Part shown: piece by piece, positions 1-11,798 of the stretch | Position numbering within the stretch: the first letter of the stretch is position 1 | How the letters are laid out: every line of letters begins with the position of its first letter | NCBI GenBank assembly: GCA_907163375.1 | Contig: CAJQUW010012683.1 | Coordinates: 1 to 64,000, forward strand | DNA length: 64,000 nucleotides | Source of the DNA: Prostheceraeus crozeri | Lineage: Eukaryota > Platyhelminthes > Polycladida > Euryleptidae | Reading direction: 5' to 3' | Made by a program: the position numbers and the translations under genes | Notes under the pieces: model-generated | Told to the model about the DNA's origin: nothing | Seen by the model: the letters and a program-made list of their open reading frames with translations, nothing else | The model's database searches: none

Positions 1-719
1 GGATACACCCATTGCTGTTAGTTTCAAAATTGTGTTTTCTAGTTTGTTATCCATCATCCTTCCCATTGTTACTGTAATGAAATTGTACAAAACAACGAAG
101 ACAATGTCAAAATTATTGCTCTTTCATTTTAAAATTATCATGCAGAAACAGAAAACCCTTCCATCATATAATACCAAGCTAAAATTATCCAATGTGAATT
201 GGTTGAAATAAATTTTGAAGCTAACCGTAAAAAACCTCTATTTGAACGGCACCTCTGATAATAACGGCAGTCTAGAGGATGGAGTTGAAAAATTGAATGG
301 CATCATCTTAATCATGAAAACGTCAACCATCCTAATTAAACGGCAGTGGCGGGGGGAATGTTCGAAAAATAGAGCGGCATGCCATCTGCAATAGAGGTTT
401 TACAGTATTCTTAATCTACTATTAATGAAAGCAAATAAATTTTACTTATGACTTATGACTTATTATATTAATACATGCAAGCGTTAAACTTAAATTTTCA
501 ATAATTGCTATGATGCATTTTGTATGATATACATAGAAATTGATAACCTACCTTTCAATTTCTTTTCTTTCTCTAGAGAGTAGGCCTACAATTTCTGTCA
601 TAAATATGCATGGGCCTACATACATTGTGCCAAGTATTGCTTAAAAACAATGTCAAAGTACATCATACTCATAGCGTATTATTATCATAATCATTTCAGA
701 AAACTCAATACTTACTTAC
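1..719. other. Non-coding flank, nothing recognised
   Basis: No convincing coding sequence is visible on either strand. On the minus strand it lies just past a good splice donor (GT at 719-718), so it may be intron of the Myb/SANT-like gene to its right. Confidence 0.35.
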
Positions 720-1261
720 CATCAGTTGGTGACGTGTTTTCAACCGTGACAGAGACTCCGAAGTCGACTTCATAATCCTACCTCATCACCCTCATCAGTA
801 GATTGAAGTAATTGAAGTAGATATTAGCCAGGACGGTCAGCGACAGCGTCAACTCGGTCGAGAGTATTTGCTTTTGATGTACACGCATCTTTCGGCGAGG
901 AGTCCAGTACATATATAGCTCGATCACAATCAAAGGTGTTTATCAAGTCGGATGGAGCATGAAGCTGTTCTGCAGGTACAATGTTTAGAACTCTTTCTGT
1001 GAGAGGAGATATCTCAACCCTTGATGGGCCACCACCGGTTCCGCGACATTCCTTTTTCTTTTCTGTTATTGTTTTCTTTGCATCTTGTTTTGTTCTCCTC
1101 CAAAATTCCTTCAGCTCTTTGCTTGACCTCTGTCCAACACCTATCGCATTGAATTCTTCCTCGATCGCTTTCCAAGAGTTTATCTTTCACTGAACAGAGG
1201 GCCAGACATTCGTTATACTAGTTTTGAGGAAAGCCCAAAAGCGAGAGATGTTTACTTTCTT

Positions 1262-1312
1262 CGTTTATTGGAACAGCGAGGCCTTTCAGCCACCACCGGA
1301 GGCTATCTTCAG
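1262..1312 (-). other. Hammerhead-like motif in left foldback arm
   Basis: Read on the minus strand: CTGAAGA, a stem AGCC/GGCT, GAAA, then AATAAA. This is the CUGANGA-stem-GAAA arrangement of hammerhead ribozymes found in Penelope-like terminal repeats. One extra base follows CTGAAGA, and the third stem and cleavage site are not clear, so activity is doubtful. Confidence 0.35.
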
Positions 1313-2342
1313 GCAACTGAGAATTACAAGCAATTCAGCGTTCACAATTTGAATATTGTTCACCGATATCACACAGATAGCTAGATTCTATGTGTAATGA
1401 ACTAACACGGAAAACCTTTCTAAAAGTTAAAAGATAGAAAAAGACATAATACTGATAACCAAGAAACAAGTAATCTCAGGAAAAGACAAAGTCAAGAGAA
1501 AGTCAAAAAAAGTTCCACTGGTTACTAACGCTAATGCTTGAACACGGTTGAAGACCACATTTCTCGTCCACATTCTTTGTACCACACCTTTCTTTCTTCC
1601 ATTTTGCTCCCGCTCCAAAATCTCCATCGCGTCCAATGTCAACTACGTGGCAATTTCGAACTTGACGGCAACCTCTGACGATCCACGTCCAGAAGATCTG
1701 ACAGCCCTCTTGTGGGCTCCTTCTTCCTTTCGTCTGTTGTCCGCCTGACCTCACCCACGTAACTCCAGTTGCAAAATCTTCCTCAACAAGGTATTCGTGG
1801 GGGGGGAAACTACCCCAACCTGCTTTCCGGAGTCGGTCTCTGTCCAAAGCAGTTTGGATAGTCTACCGAATAACCTTCTCTGAGGAAGATTGCAACTGGA
1901 GTTACGTGGTGAACAGCAGGACAACAGACGAAAGGAAGAAGACACAAAGGCTTCCAATCTCTGACTGGATCGCACAGAGTTTGCCCCGTCACACGTTCGA
2001 AAGTGACCCACGTAGTTGACATTGACGCGATGGAGATTTTGGAGCGGGAGCCAAAATGAAGAAGCGTGTGGTCAAAGAATCACAGTGACGAAGAAACTGT
2101 GGATCCTCAACCGTGTCAAGCAAATGCGTTAGTAACCATTGGAACTTTTTTGACTTTCTCTTGACTTTTTCTTTTCCTGAATTACTTGTTTCTTGGTTAT
2201 CAGTATTATGTCTTTTTCTATCTTTTAACTTTTAGAAAGGTTTTCCGTGTTAGTTCATTACACATAGAATCTAGCTATCTGTGTGATATCGGTGAACAAT
2301 ATTCAAATTGTGAACGCTGAATTGCTTGTAATTCTCAGTTGC

Positions 2343-2393
2343 CTGAAGATAGCCTCCGGTGGTGGCTGAAAGGCCTCGCTGTTCCAATAAACG
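2343..2393 (+). other. Hammerhead-like motif in right foldback arm
   Basis: Mirror copy of the motif in the left arm: CTGAAGA, stem AGCC/GGCT, GAAA, AATAAA. Present because the arms are inverted copies. Folding has not been computed. Confidence 0.35.
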
Positions 2394-2601
2394 AAGAAAG
2401 TAAACATCTCTCGCTTTTGGGCTTTCCTCAAAACTAGTATAAGTTTATCTTTCTTTGCACCATTGGACCATGAGTACTTTTGTTTTCTATTATGTTCATT
2501 CTCTGCGGATTTAACAATTCAATCAATGTTGACTGTTCGATACTAGTGAAATTTTTGGCCCTTCTCTTTTTCATTTTTGTTTTCTCCTCAGACACGCTCA
2601 T

Positions 2602-3090
2602 GATGCAAGAAGCTAATTTATGAAGATAACTGGCTAAGGGGCGGAAGCGAAAGCTAATGAATGAGTGAAACGGTCGCGTATGAGCGCAGGCCGATGCTTT
2701 TATCAGTGGAGTGACAAATTGCTTTCTTGATGCGAGATTGAAAGGTGGATTTGCATTATGTGCATGTATGCATTGTGTGAGAAAAAACAATGATCACGGT
2801 GCAGTTATTTACTCTATTGATGCGACTGGCTTCGTCTGCATCGAGTGAATGACTCACTCAATGCCGAAGGAGTGATAACCTGAGAATTCCACTGTCTTCA
2901 TTCGAAGTCAAACATTCCTCGACGCTACCAAGTTGTGTTCATGGGAACTTAAATTTTACAACGCGTCAAGATGAAAGTCTGTGCTAAACACTTTCTTCCA
3001 GATGACCTTTGTAAAGAACAAATCCTTCGAAAGTCATTGATTAGCTAGTCAGTGACTAACTTCATTCATCAAAATTGGTGCTTACCTTTT
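2602..3090. other. Spacer upstream of the Myb/SANT-like gene
   Basis: The frame of the Myb/SANT gene stays open up to 2790, but those residues do not look like part of the family, so this is probably 5' untranslated or promoter sequence. No LTR of the neighbouring gypsy fossil was recognised here. Confidence 0.3.
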
Positions 3091-3747
3091 CTAATCGTTG
3101 ACTTTCTTGCTGTTTGGCAAGTCATTGATTAAGTGGTCGTTTAACGAATGTTGGTGCATACGGCTGTCAGTGAACAAAATAGACTGGAAATTCGAACCTT
3201 GATCCGTCAAGATCTCTTTCGGAGTAGAAAAACGACATATCAACTCAACCACCTTGTCAGCAATGGTTTTGGCATGTTGATTTGGGATTGGAAAAAGCTC
3301 AACCCACTTCGTAAACAGATCGGTAGCAACAAGAATGAACTTGTTTCCGCTCTCAGTCAATGGCAAAGGACCTTTCACATCCAATGACCATTGGGTAAAC
3401 GCTTCTCCGTGAACTTCAATGCGACCAACTCCCTCCGTGTGCTTCTCTCTCTTATACTTCGATCTCGCACAAACCACGCAACTAGAGATAAACTCATCCA
3501 CCTCACGCTTCCAACCTGGCCACCAATACTTCGAATGTATCAACTGTGCCGTGCGCTTCTGTCCCATGTGACCTTTATGTGCTTTCTCAATCATTTGGCC
3601 TCTAAGACCTTTTGGAACAATGAGAAGATCGTCAAAGTACAAATTATCATTTCCCATGCGAAGTTTATCCTTTAGCTGTGAATATCGGTGAATTTCCGCA
3701 TCCTTATCCAACGCATCGATCTCTGATTTTTCCATTCGTCCACTCAT
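3091..3747 (-). pseudogene. Gypsy fossil: integrase
   Basis: HHCC zinc-binding region (HKGHMG, then SSCVVCAR), followed by catalytic-core stretches around SLDVKGPLP and ILTDQGSNF. The catalytic core is incomplete. Part of a broken element. Confidence 0.9.
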
Positions 3748-4856
3748 CAGCCTCTTAGCTCTTTGGAAATTCTCATCATCAGACGCAGCTTTAGTCCACT
3801 CCTCATCAACTTCACTGTCTTTCGACTCAGTGCGTCCGCCTGCGGGATTTCACAACCTGGTCTGTAATGAATCTTGATTCCAAGTGCATGTATCTTCTTC
3901 CACCACCTAAATAAAACTGGATCCAACAAATTCGGCTGTATGTTTCGTAAAGGCAAATCATCTGTGGTCCAAGTCACTTGAGGTGCTCCTACTAAATGAC
4001 ATTGAAACGACTTGATGGCGTTAATGCAAGCCCTCAGCTCTCTCTTCGTGGTAGAGTAATTCTGCTCGGTAGCATTCCACTTTCCTGATGCAAAGTTCAC
4101 AGGGTTGCCATCTTGCTCTAGAGTAGCGCCCCAACCAATGCCACTAGTGTCCGTCACTAGGGAAATAGGCTTGTTCACATCAAAAGCATGCCTTCTTGGC
4201 GCGTCCTTAATGGCCTCCTTCAGTGCCTCAAGTGCCTTTCGCTGCCTGTCAGACCACTCAAACTTCCTATCCTTCTTCAACAACTCTGTCAAGTCACGTG
4301 CGATGCTAGCATATTGTGGAAGACACTCGCGGTAAAATCCAGTAAAACCAAGAAAACGTCTCAGTTCTTTCAGATCACTCGGTTCAGCCCAATTCTCAAC
4401 CTCCTCTATGAATCGCTCTGGTGCTTTTATAGACTCATGACTGATCTCATATCCCAAGTATCTGATGTTCGTTTCATGGTAGCGACATTTCTCTTCGTTG
4501 AGTTCAATACCCATGAACTTCAACTTTTCCAACACAATCCGACTATGCTCCTCATGTTCCTCCAAAGAATCACTGAAAACAATGATGTCATCGATGTAAG
4601 CTGCCACACATGGTTTGCCTACAAGTCTGTTGACTTCCTCAACCATGCTGTTCATCACTCTTTGAAAAGTCTTGGATGCATTCTTCAAACCGTAAGGCAT
4701 GACCATGAACTCATAGTGATAATCATTCACAACAAAAGCAGTTTTGGGGATATCTTCGTCTTTCATAGGAATCTGCCAAAGACATCTTCGAACATCCAAC
4801 GTGGTAAAGACCTTTCCCTTTGCAGCTCTCTGCACTGGATCCCTCAAATCAGGCAT
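3747..4856 (-). pseudogene. Gypsy fossil: reverse transcriptase and RNase H
   Basis: The catalytic AAYIDDIIVFS motif is followed by RYLGYEIS and GFTGFYREC, then the RNase H stretch VTDTSGIGWGATLEQ and the tether region ending in PGCEIPQADALSR. All are standard Ty3/gypsy pol signatures. Part of a broken element. Confidence 0.9.
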
Positions 4857-4911
4857 CGGAAACGGATCATTGACTGAAATTTCATTAAGCTTTCTGTAAT
4901 CAACGCACAGT

Positions 4912-5406
4912 CTAAGCTCCTGACTTTGTTTTGGGACTATGACAACAGGGAATGCATATGGACTGTCTTGACTTTCTGATTATCCCAACTGACTCCATCT
5001 CGGTGAGCATCTCAATGACTTTGGAAACGTAGTGGAAAGGAATCTTGTACGGCTTCAAACTTACAGGAACTTCCGATGTGGTAGCAATGCTGTGCTCAGC
5101 ACCTCGAACTTTTGGACAACCATCACTGCGCACATCACTAACCTTCATCTGCTCCTCAACCTTGGTGTACTTCATGACATAGGATGGAATGTCACAATCA
5201 ATCACAACCTTGAATAGCTTCAATGCGTCTCTGCCTAAGATGCCATCTATCTCGAGAAACATCAAAACTTCACCCACTACTTCCAACGTGCTTCCTTCCA
5301 CACCCTTCATGCCTACTCTGACCGTGCCACAATGTGATCCTAACAACAAAGTGTTGGCGGTTGGTTCATTCATAATCGTCATTGGACTGCCCGTGTCGAT
5401 ATACAA
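4912..5406 (-). pseudogene. Gypsy fossil: protease to start of reverse transcriptase
   Basis: An aspartic protease-like stretch (YIDTGSPMTI, with the DTG catalytic motif) leads into the linker before the reverse transcriptase (PVSLKPYKIPFHY, then MESVGIIRKS). This is the usual gypsy order. Part of a broken element. Confidence 0.75.
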
Positions 5407-5965
5407 TTAAATTTCATTGATTGTTCATGCCAATTCATGATAGAGAGACAGCTTTCATCTCAATAGGCAACCAAAATTCTTAGCTGATTCTTCAATTTTG
5501 TTTCTGTTATAGGCCCAGTGCGTGTTTTATTGGAACGAACAAATTCGTTCCATTCTCATTTGTCCTATGATGGTGAACTAAGACTTCAAAATCTTGAAAG
5601 TATGATCCATGTTTTGCAATTTAATGCGATCTCTATGAAGTACTAGGAAAATTCTATGTGCACGAAACAATCTTATATGGGCCTCTTTTTAATTTGATTT
5701 TGGCAAAACTTTCAAATGGTCCTCATCATGCATGCGTGTCCCATGTGTCTATGATAGCTGTAATGGAATTTTTTAAAACCAGATCAAAACAGAAATATTA
5801 GAGGTATGGAACATTTAAGTTCAAGTGAAGTCAAAGTTAAAATGACTAAATACCTAGGTCATTGGTGCACAAAACGTTGGGTTTTTAATATATTCTTTTT
5901 AAATGCACATAGGCCCTACCCGGCACCCAAAACATCAATGAAGAGTTTCTCAAGAAAAACAAAGC

Positions 5966-5998
<33 letters not shown>

Positions 5999-7959
5999 GA
6001 GATGCTACGATGTCACTTGGGCGGAACCCTGGACCCACGAATGCTACAATACCTCTTAGCAAGATGGGCAAGTGCAGGGTACGGAGTACCGGTATTCATT
6101 AAGGAGTACTCACTATGAGATTCCGAATTTCTGTGGTCACGATTATTGAGATTTCGTGGTCTAAAATGATCTATCATGAATTTGAATTATCTAAAGTAGG
6201 TCTACCTATAAGGTCAGCTATAGTATTGATATGCGTATCACAAATATACGAGAAATGCAAGAAACATGCCATTGCGGCAGTTGAACACTGAAGGTATCTA
6301 AACATTTAAACATCTAAACAATTACTTGGAAAATCAAGCGTTAGATGAACTAGGGCAGCTTGGTTCTCTCCACTATCTGAATACATCACATAAAAGCTAT
6401 CGAACTACCTATCCAATTAATTAATAGGTAAAAATCTCAGGTTCGACTATCTCTAATTTGGTCCGACTGTCATTCAGCTTGTTGTAAGTTGAATTTAAAC
6501 CGCAGTTAATTAGTCTATGATTCTAGTCAATTTCTGATTCAATTTTAGATGAAGATTTTCAGTATTTAGTGATCCTAGAATAAGCTAAAGTCTGCTAAGT
6601 CAAAAATGCCTAACACACAAGTTTCAGCAGACTTAGTCGTTTGTAAAGATGATTTTGACTGGGTTTGCTGTTTTTGAAAATGATTGGAGCAAGAAATGAT
6701 CCAAGGATGAGAAGTTTTAATACGTTTCATGTCCATATAGATATGTCTCACAATGCAAGCATTAAAATCTGAAATAAGATTTCACGGAATTAAGCCTACA
6801 TCATCAAAGCGCATTTTCAATGTGCACATGTAAGTATCTCAACGTCGTATTAACTGAATGCGACTGATCAATCAATTGATACAATATTGTTAGGTTGTCT
6901 AGACTACCCTACGCTACATGCAGATTATTGAACATGGCGCATAGGCATTTTATAACTTTGTCAGTAGATGTGACTTACATGTGTTGCTTTAGATGTAAAT
7001 TTGATTAAAAATCATACTGATTCTGTTTTGGTGTGTGTTGCATATGGAGGTCAGTGTATTTGTATTGGAGTTGAAAAGCTCAACTCCGGTGATACAGGAG
7101 TTCTGATGCAAACGCTGACTTTGGATCTACACAGCGACAAGTGGGGAATTAGTCCAATCAAAATGGCAATCTTAAATTTCAGCTTGTTTCTGCAGACATA
7201 CATTTATATGATAGTGATAAATCGCAAAGAATAGAATTTTCTTTGGTATTTTGTTTTCGCCTACTTGGACATCAGTGTAGCAAATAGATGTTGTTTAGCA
7301 ACGATTTAAGCGTGCGTTTGTCTTTCAAATGCAAGGTGCTGTATAAATTTTTAAAGACCAAATTATTCTACAACAAAATCACGGACTGTCATATGTTGAC
7401 AACATATATGACCACTACAAATGAAACCTCAAGATTTGTAAATTGGTCATGAAAGTATTGATGATACATTTATACATGTTTTGATGATAGCTAAGCCTGT
7501 CAGCTTTTGCATCTTCCAAATTCTCTGTTACACTGAGACTGGAGATTCGAACTCTAGATGCATGAAGACCGACATGATGCTGATAGATGGCAATTTATTA
7601 TCTCATGTAGGCCTAATTGTTGGAATAGTGCGCCAAGGAGTGCGAAGTAAGATTTTGAAGATTTTTTTGTTTTCTCAGGAGAATTTAGGTCTAGATCAAA
7701 TATTTTACATCAAAAAACATCGAGTAGAAAATTCAATTTTTAAATAAAATCGTAGGAATGAGAACGTGCTAACGGGGGCCCAACGTCGTTTTTGAGGCTT
7801 AATTGTAGTTACTTCCTAGCTTGCTACTCACTCTTGTTATTATCTGATCAACAAAATGTGGAATAGGCCGCGATTAAAAATTTGCAAAGGAATAAAGATG
7901 TGAAAAAGTTGTTAAAAATAAATCCTATCTGCGATTCGCGCTACATGGTGAGCATGTAC
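5407..7959. other. AT-rich spacer, no gene recognised
   Basis: Contains a CT microsatellite at its start. The open frames here (about 60-90 codons at 7001 and 7481) show no family signature and no splice context that I can support. Confidence 0.4.
5965..5999. repeat. (CT)n microsatellite
   Basis: Nearly uninterrupted CT dinucleotides. Confidence 0.9.
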
Positions 7960-10242
7960 CAGGCCTGTGGCAGGTCCTCTATTTCCTCTATTTTTGGTCC
8001 CTCTCCTCTTAAATGCTCTATTTTAGAAAATTTCCTCTATTTCCTCTAAAAATGTATTAATGTTGATAATGATGTATCGTTGTTAAAGACATCAGTAGGG
8101 AAAATATACAAGTATACGTCGAACAGATTTCGAATGTGTTTTTTGGTCCCTATACATTGATTAAATGTTATCTAATATATATAATTTACAGGTGGAGTTT
8201 ACATTAATGATGCTGTCACTAGGACCTGTGTGTATCAGATTAGCAGAGCAATTTGTTGCACTGAAGCAATATTTCGTAGTGTCTATAAAACAGAACAACA
8301 AAATTTGCACATCCAACGCTCGATACAACAGAATGGTAGCTGCACTGCAGGATAGAACTTTCGAAGCCAAAATCCATTTCATTGTCTCTGTTTCATCGGT
8401 TTTTGACAAATTTGAACGTTTTTTCCAAACGGAAGGCCCGCTTGTACATTTATTGTACACCCACCCAGTTGTCTGATTTGATCAGAATGTTACTGTTGAG
8501 ATTCATCCGACCGAACACTGTTGCACAAAAAGAAGGACATCAGCTTTTAGAAATTGACATGGAATGTACTGAAAACCAACTTGAGACAATTCACATAGGG
8601 GTAAAAGCAGAATCGTTACTCAAACAGTGTACTCCATCACAGCACTTGAGTTTTCGGGCCGATGTCAAAAGGTTTTACGTCGCGGTTGCGGGACACCTAT
8701 CGAAAAAGCTCCCACTTTCTAATCCTGTTTTGAAGTCTTTGCGGTGCATGAGCCCTTCATGCAGAACGGAAGAAAACGGATTGACTCATGTCAAAATATT
8801 AAGCCAAAACTTGAAAGCTGTTGTGAAACCAAACGAGATTGATTAACTCGTGGATGAATGGATGCAATATTCCATCGAACCATTGATCCAGGAGTCTTGG
8901 TACTCTTCCGTTCTAGTTGACGCATACTGGAGCAAAGTATTTCAAATTAAGCGGACTGATGGACAGATTAAGTACCCAATTTTGACAAAGTTGAGTAAAT
9001 CAGTATTGTGCTTCTTTCACGGAAGTGCAGATGTTGAAAGAGGCTTTTCACGGAATAAGTTCTTGATAGTCACTACTAGAACGTCTTTGCCTCTTCAAAG
9101 TATTAAGGCTCTTAGAACTACTAATGACAGCTTGATGTCGTTGGGAGAGAAACCTGAAAATTTGCCGATAGCAAAGTCGCTGATAGAATAGCCACCTACA
9201 AAGACAGCATACAGAAATCAAAAGCGTCAAAAAGTAAGGAAGATACATCCAAAGCCGAAGCGGAACAAAAACAGGTCGAAATTGAAAAAGAAAATATCAA
9301 TTCAAGATTGCGGGAATTCCACGATATGGATCGAATAATGGAGAGAGAAATGTCCGTGGCAAATAATTTGATGAAAGAAGCTAGTGCAAAAATCAAAACA
9401 GCAATCCAAAATAAGAATGTCGAGAATATTGGAGTAGCACAAGCTATGATGGAAAGTGCTCAAACGAAGCTGGATGAGATACAAAAAATGCAAAATAAAC
9501 AGAACTCAAATAAGCGAAAGTTCACGGAGAATCTGTCTCATTCAAGATATAGGCCATTGCCTAAGCAAAGTAAAATTGCAGATGGTAAGTCGACTGATTT
9601 TCGACTAAACTACGCTGTTAAAGGTTTTAATGATCACTTTCAGAAAACCATTCAAAAACAATTGATGTAAAGTTTCTTGAGAAAAAGGCTATTATTCCAA
9701 GGGCACGTCCACGTGTATATTGCATCATGAAGTCTACATCCTCTGTACAAATCTTTCTTCTTCAGATTTTGATGCCGCCAAGAGAATTCTCAAATGCTGG
9801 AGTTGATACATAGTGCCGTTGAACAATTTGTATAACAAGCATCATGTTACACAAACTTGTTAATTTGTTTCAATAAATAGATAGTTTAAAATGTTATTTA
9901 TTCAATCCATATGTAAATCACACACCAACAGAATATACAGAACATATCAGAACCAACAGAGCTCCTTGACGGGAACAGAAAAAGATATATAGGATGTATT
10001 TACAACGGAAAAATGTGTGTTCAGTTGAATGGTTCTAGCGGGGTGAGGGACAAGCGGTATATAGGGAACTAGTTCTAGAGACAATTCATTGAGTTGAAGA
10101 ACCGTTTTTTGCTGTGTAATTTTCCAAACACACTTGGACATACCACAAATAAGTTAGAATTTTGCACAAGAATCATTTTTCACTTCCTCTATTTTTAGCG
10201 TCAAAATTCCTCTATTTTTTGTAAGTAAGCGCCACAGGCCTG
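7960..10242 (+). mobile_element. hAT transposon, decayed
   Basis: Terminal inverted repeats caggcctgtggc (7960-7971) and gccacaggcctg (10231-10242). The flanks catgtacc and gatgtacc fit an 8-bp target duplication with one mismatch, or a 6-bp exact one. 'Cctctattt' runs sit inside both ends as subterminal repeats. Between them lies a broken hAT transposase ending in a dimerisation domain, followed by a lysine/glutamate-rich coiled-coil-like frame. Terminus, duplication and protein all agree with hAT. Confidence 0.85.
8165..9670 (+). pseudogene. hAT transposase, broken
   Basis: Pieces in order: 8165-8476; 8382-8846 (shifted frame); 8850-9191, in the same frame after a TAA at 8843-8845; and 9308-9670. 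The third piece holds the hAT C-terminal dimerisation domain: KYPILTKLSK, then GSADVERGFSRNKFL and RTSLPLQSIKALR. The last piece is rich in Lys, Glu and Gln (MDRIMEREMSVANNLMKEAS) and may be a coiled-coil tail. At least two frameshifts and one stop are visible. The N-terminal BED finger is missing, so the copy cannot move on its own. Confidence 0.8.
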
Positions 10243-11798
10243 ATGTACCTATTTTGGATTTTTTTAAAGGGCAGTGGCCACCGAGCTGTAATCTGTACAT
10301 GGGTGCATCGAACTTACTTTGGCCGGCTTTGGCGCACTGGCGCGTACTTAGTTTCTGAAATTCTAGAAATAGATCACAAGTCTGCCGCGCAGGTAACGCT
10401 ATATCTGGCACGCTCGGCTGTGGCCTCGTCTCGCCTGGCCCTGGCTTCGGTGCGCCTAGCCTCGTCTTCGGTGCAATTTTTTCAGGTATCCTATAAAACA
10501 TCATAAATCTGGCGCATTCGAACTTCGGAAGAATCTAAAAATGAAGACTCCAAGGGCTCTATTTACAGATTTCAGATGGGAGTGGCAATTACTACGCCTG
10601 GTCTGGTGCAATTTTAGTCTTGCGGCTAATGCACCGGCAGATCAGCTGAACCGTTGACATTGATTGCTGCATAAGCAGATAATACAGGCAAACAAATTAT
10701 CTACAAAAAATCGCTTGAAGATGGGAAATGCGTTTGCCTTGCTACAAGGGTCACAAAGTTTTTCAAAACAACTTAGACGAAGAAAAACAAATCAGCCTTT
10801 CAAGACACACTCTGATTCTTATTTCTTGTTATATTGAGTTATTTGGAGTCCTCGAAAGCTACGAAACATGAGGCGCGGCAATAGAAGAATGAAGAATAAT
10901 GGACAGGCTTATCTAGTGAAATATCCACTGCCTTACTGATCAACATTTGCATGATGTCTGACTTATAGTTTTTATCTATTATGTTTTATATCCCTTAATC
11001 GATAGCTGAAGCAGTGGTCGAAGTATTGTAATTCTAATCATGTCATTGTGGATGACGACAAATAAAGAAATGTTGGATTGCATGAAGCATTACAGGCGGA
11101 TTAAGAAACTGGCGATAACAAATTCAAGTGGAGAAATTGTATTTTCCGTCTTAGGTAAAGTGTGCATAGCTCGATTGTTTTCGGAATAGTGGAGTGTATG
11201 CTAGAGAGATCTATTGCTTATCTCCATCATCCACTTTCCACTTGATTTTGATGTACTTTCTACACATCAGCAACAAATCAAATCCCTATAGCTCAGTGTC
11301 GATGAGGCTGCTAAACTTGTACGTAATTCATGATTCAAAATTCCGCTGCCCAAAATGAGAAGCATTCCTATTCCATTCATACCGAATATTATTGCAAGCT
11401 TATGACATGTGACTTTCTGACTTTTCTCAACTTCACGGATGTTTTTCACTTTTCTATTGTCTAAAGAGAGTTGATAAACAGAATTTCAAACACAAATTTA
11501 CTTAGACATCTTCCACCAATATTTCGTGTTACAACAAAATATCGTCGAACACGGTAACCACTAATTACTAATCCATTCTAAAACACATTTGACGAGAATT
11601 TAAAACAGAAATCGATGCCACCACATGAGTGGTATCGTCATCGCTTTATAGCTAGAAGACAGAATTAAATTATCAAATTAAATACCATGCCTCTAGTCGC
11701 TGCATGCCAAATGTCCCTAGCAAAGCGAAACCATTGACTGATACCTAAATTTTGATAGTACATAACATCTACTTTATCAAACAATTACACATTCAAAA
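10243..11798. other. Spacer, no gene recognised
   Basis: Includes a GC-richer patch (about 10,390-10,470) that opens frames on both strands without any family signature. Nothing else is supported. Confidence 0.35.

Larger units (their letters stand above)
1189..2442. mobile_element. Foldback / long-inverted-repeat element
   Basis: The outer arms (about 1213-1535 and 2128-2442) are near-perfect inverted copies, starting ttatactag on one side and ending ctagtataa on the other. Pairing continues inward: 1617-1675 with 1998-2046, 1718-1741 with 1919-1941, and 1753-1783 with 1880-1908. Nearly the whole element is thus one hairpin with a loop under 100 bases. The 11-bp sequence gtttatctttc stands at both edges (1178-1188 and 2443-2453), and removing one copy plus the element restores the Myb/SANT frame exactly. 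The left side carries about 24 extra bases outside the arm (1189-1212). An 11-bp duplication with long arms would fit a non-autonomous Mutator-like element. The arms also carry a hammerhead-like motif as seen in Penelope-like elements, so an inverted pair of such terminal repeats is the alternative. No transposase is encoded. Confidence 0.8.
720..2601 (-). pseudogene. Myb/SANT-like DNA-binding protein gene, split by a foldback insertion
   Basis: The frame starts at ATG 2601 (MSVSEEKTKMKKRRAKNFTS) and runs 53 codons to 2443. It is then broken by a palindromic insertion and resumes in the same frame at 1177 with SWKAIEEEFNAIG, RSSKELKEFW and later GTGGGP. The order (basic stretch, NFTS.E...L.EL, then W..IEEEFN and EL..FW) is that of animal Myb/SANT-like DNA-binding domains (NAIF1/MSANTD type), which act as nuclear transcription factors or as partners in Harbinger transposons. 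Neighbouring bases are non-coding. The domain covers about residues 12-100. In-frame TAA at 826-824; coding-like sequence then continues, partly in a shifted frame (VDFGVSVTVENTSPTDG), to a good donor at 720/719. The gene is therefore dead or dying. It could be a Harbinger-borne gene rather than a host one; no Harbinger transposase is in view. Confidence 0.7.
3091..5406 (-). mobile_element. Ty3/gypsy LTR retrotransposon fossil (pol region)
   Basis: Minus-strand pol in the Ty3/gypsy order: protease, reverse transcriptase, RNase H, integrase. It is broken, with a few breaks in the pol region and part of the integrase missing. No gag and no LTR pair were recognised, so it looks like an internal fragment. 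The frames remain long, which suggests a moderately old copy. Confidence 0.9.

Noticed and set aside
7530-7570. tRNA B-box-like gattcgaactc
   Set aside because: No matching acceptor, D or anticodon arms around it.
10154-10504. Overlapping frames on both strands in a GC-richer patch
   Set aside because: No family signature; openness is explained by composition.
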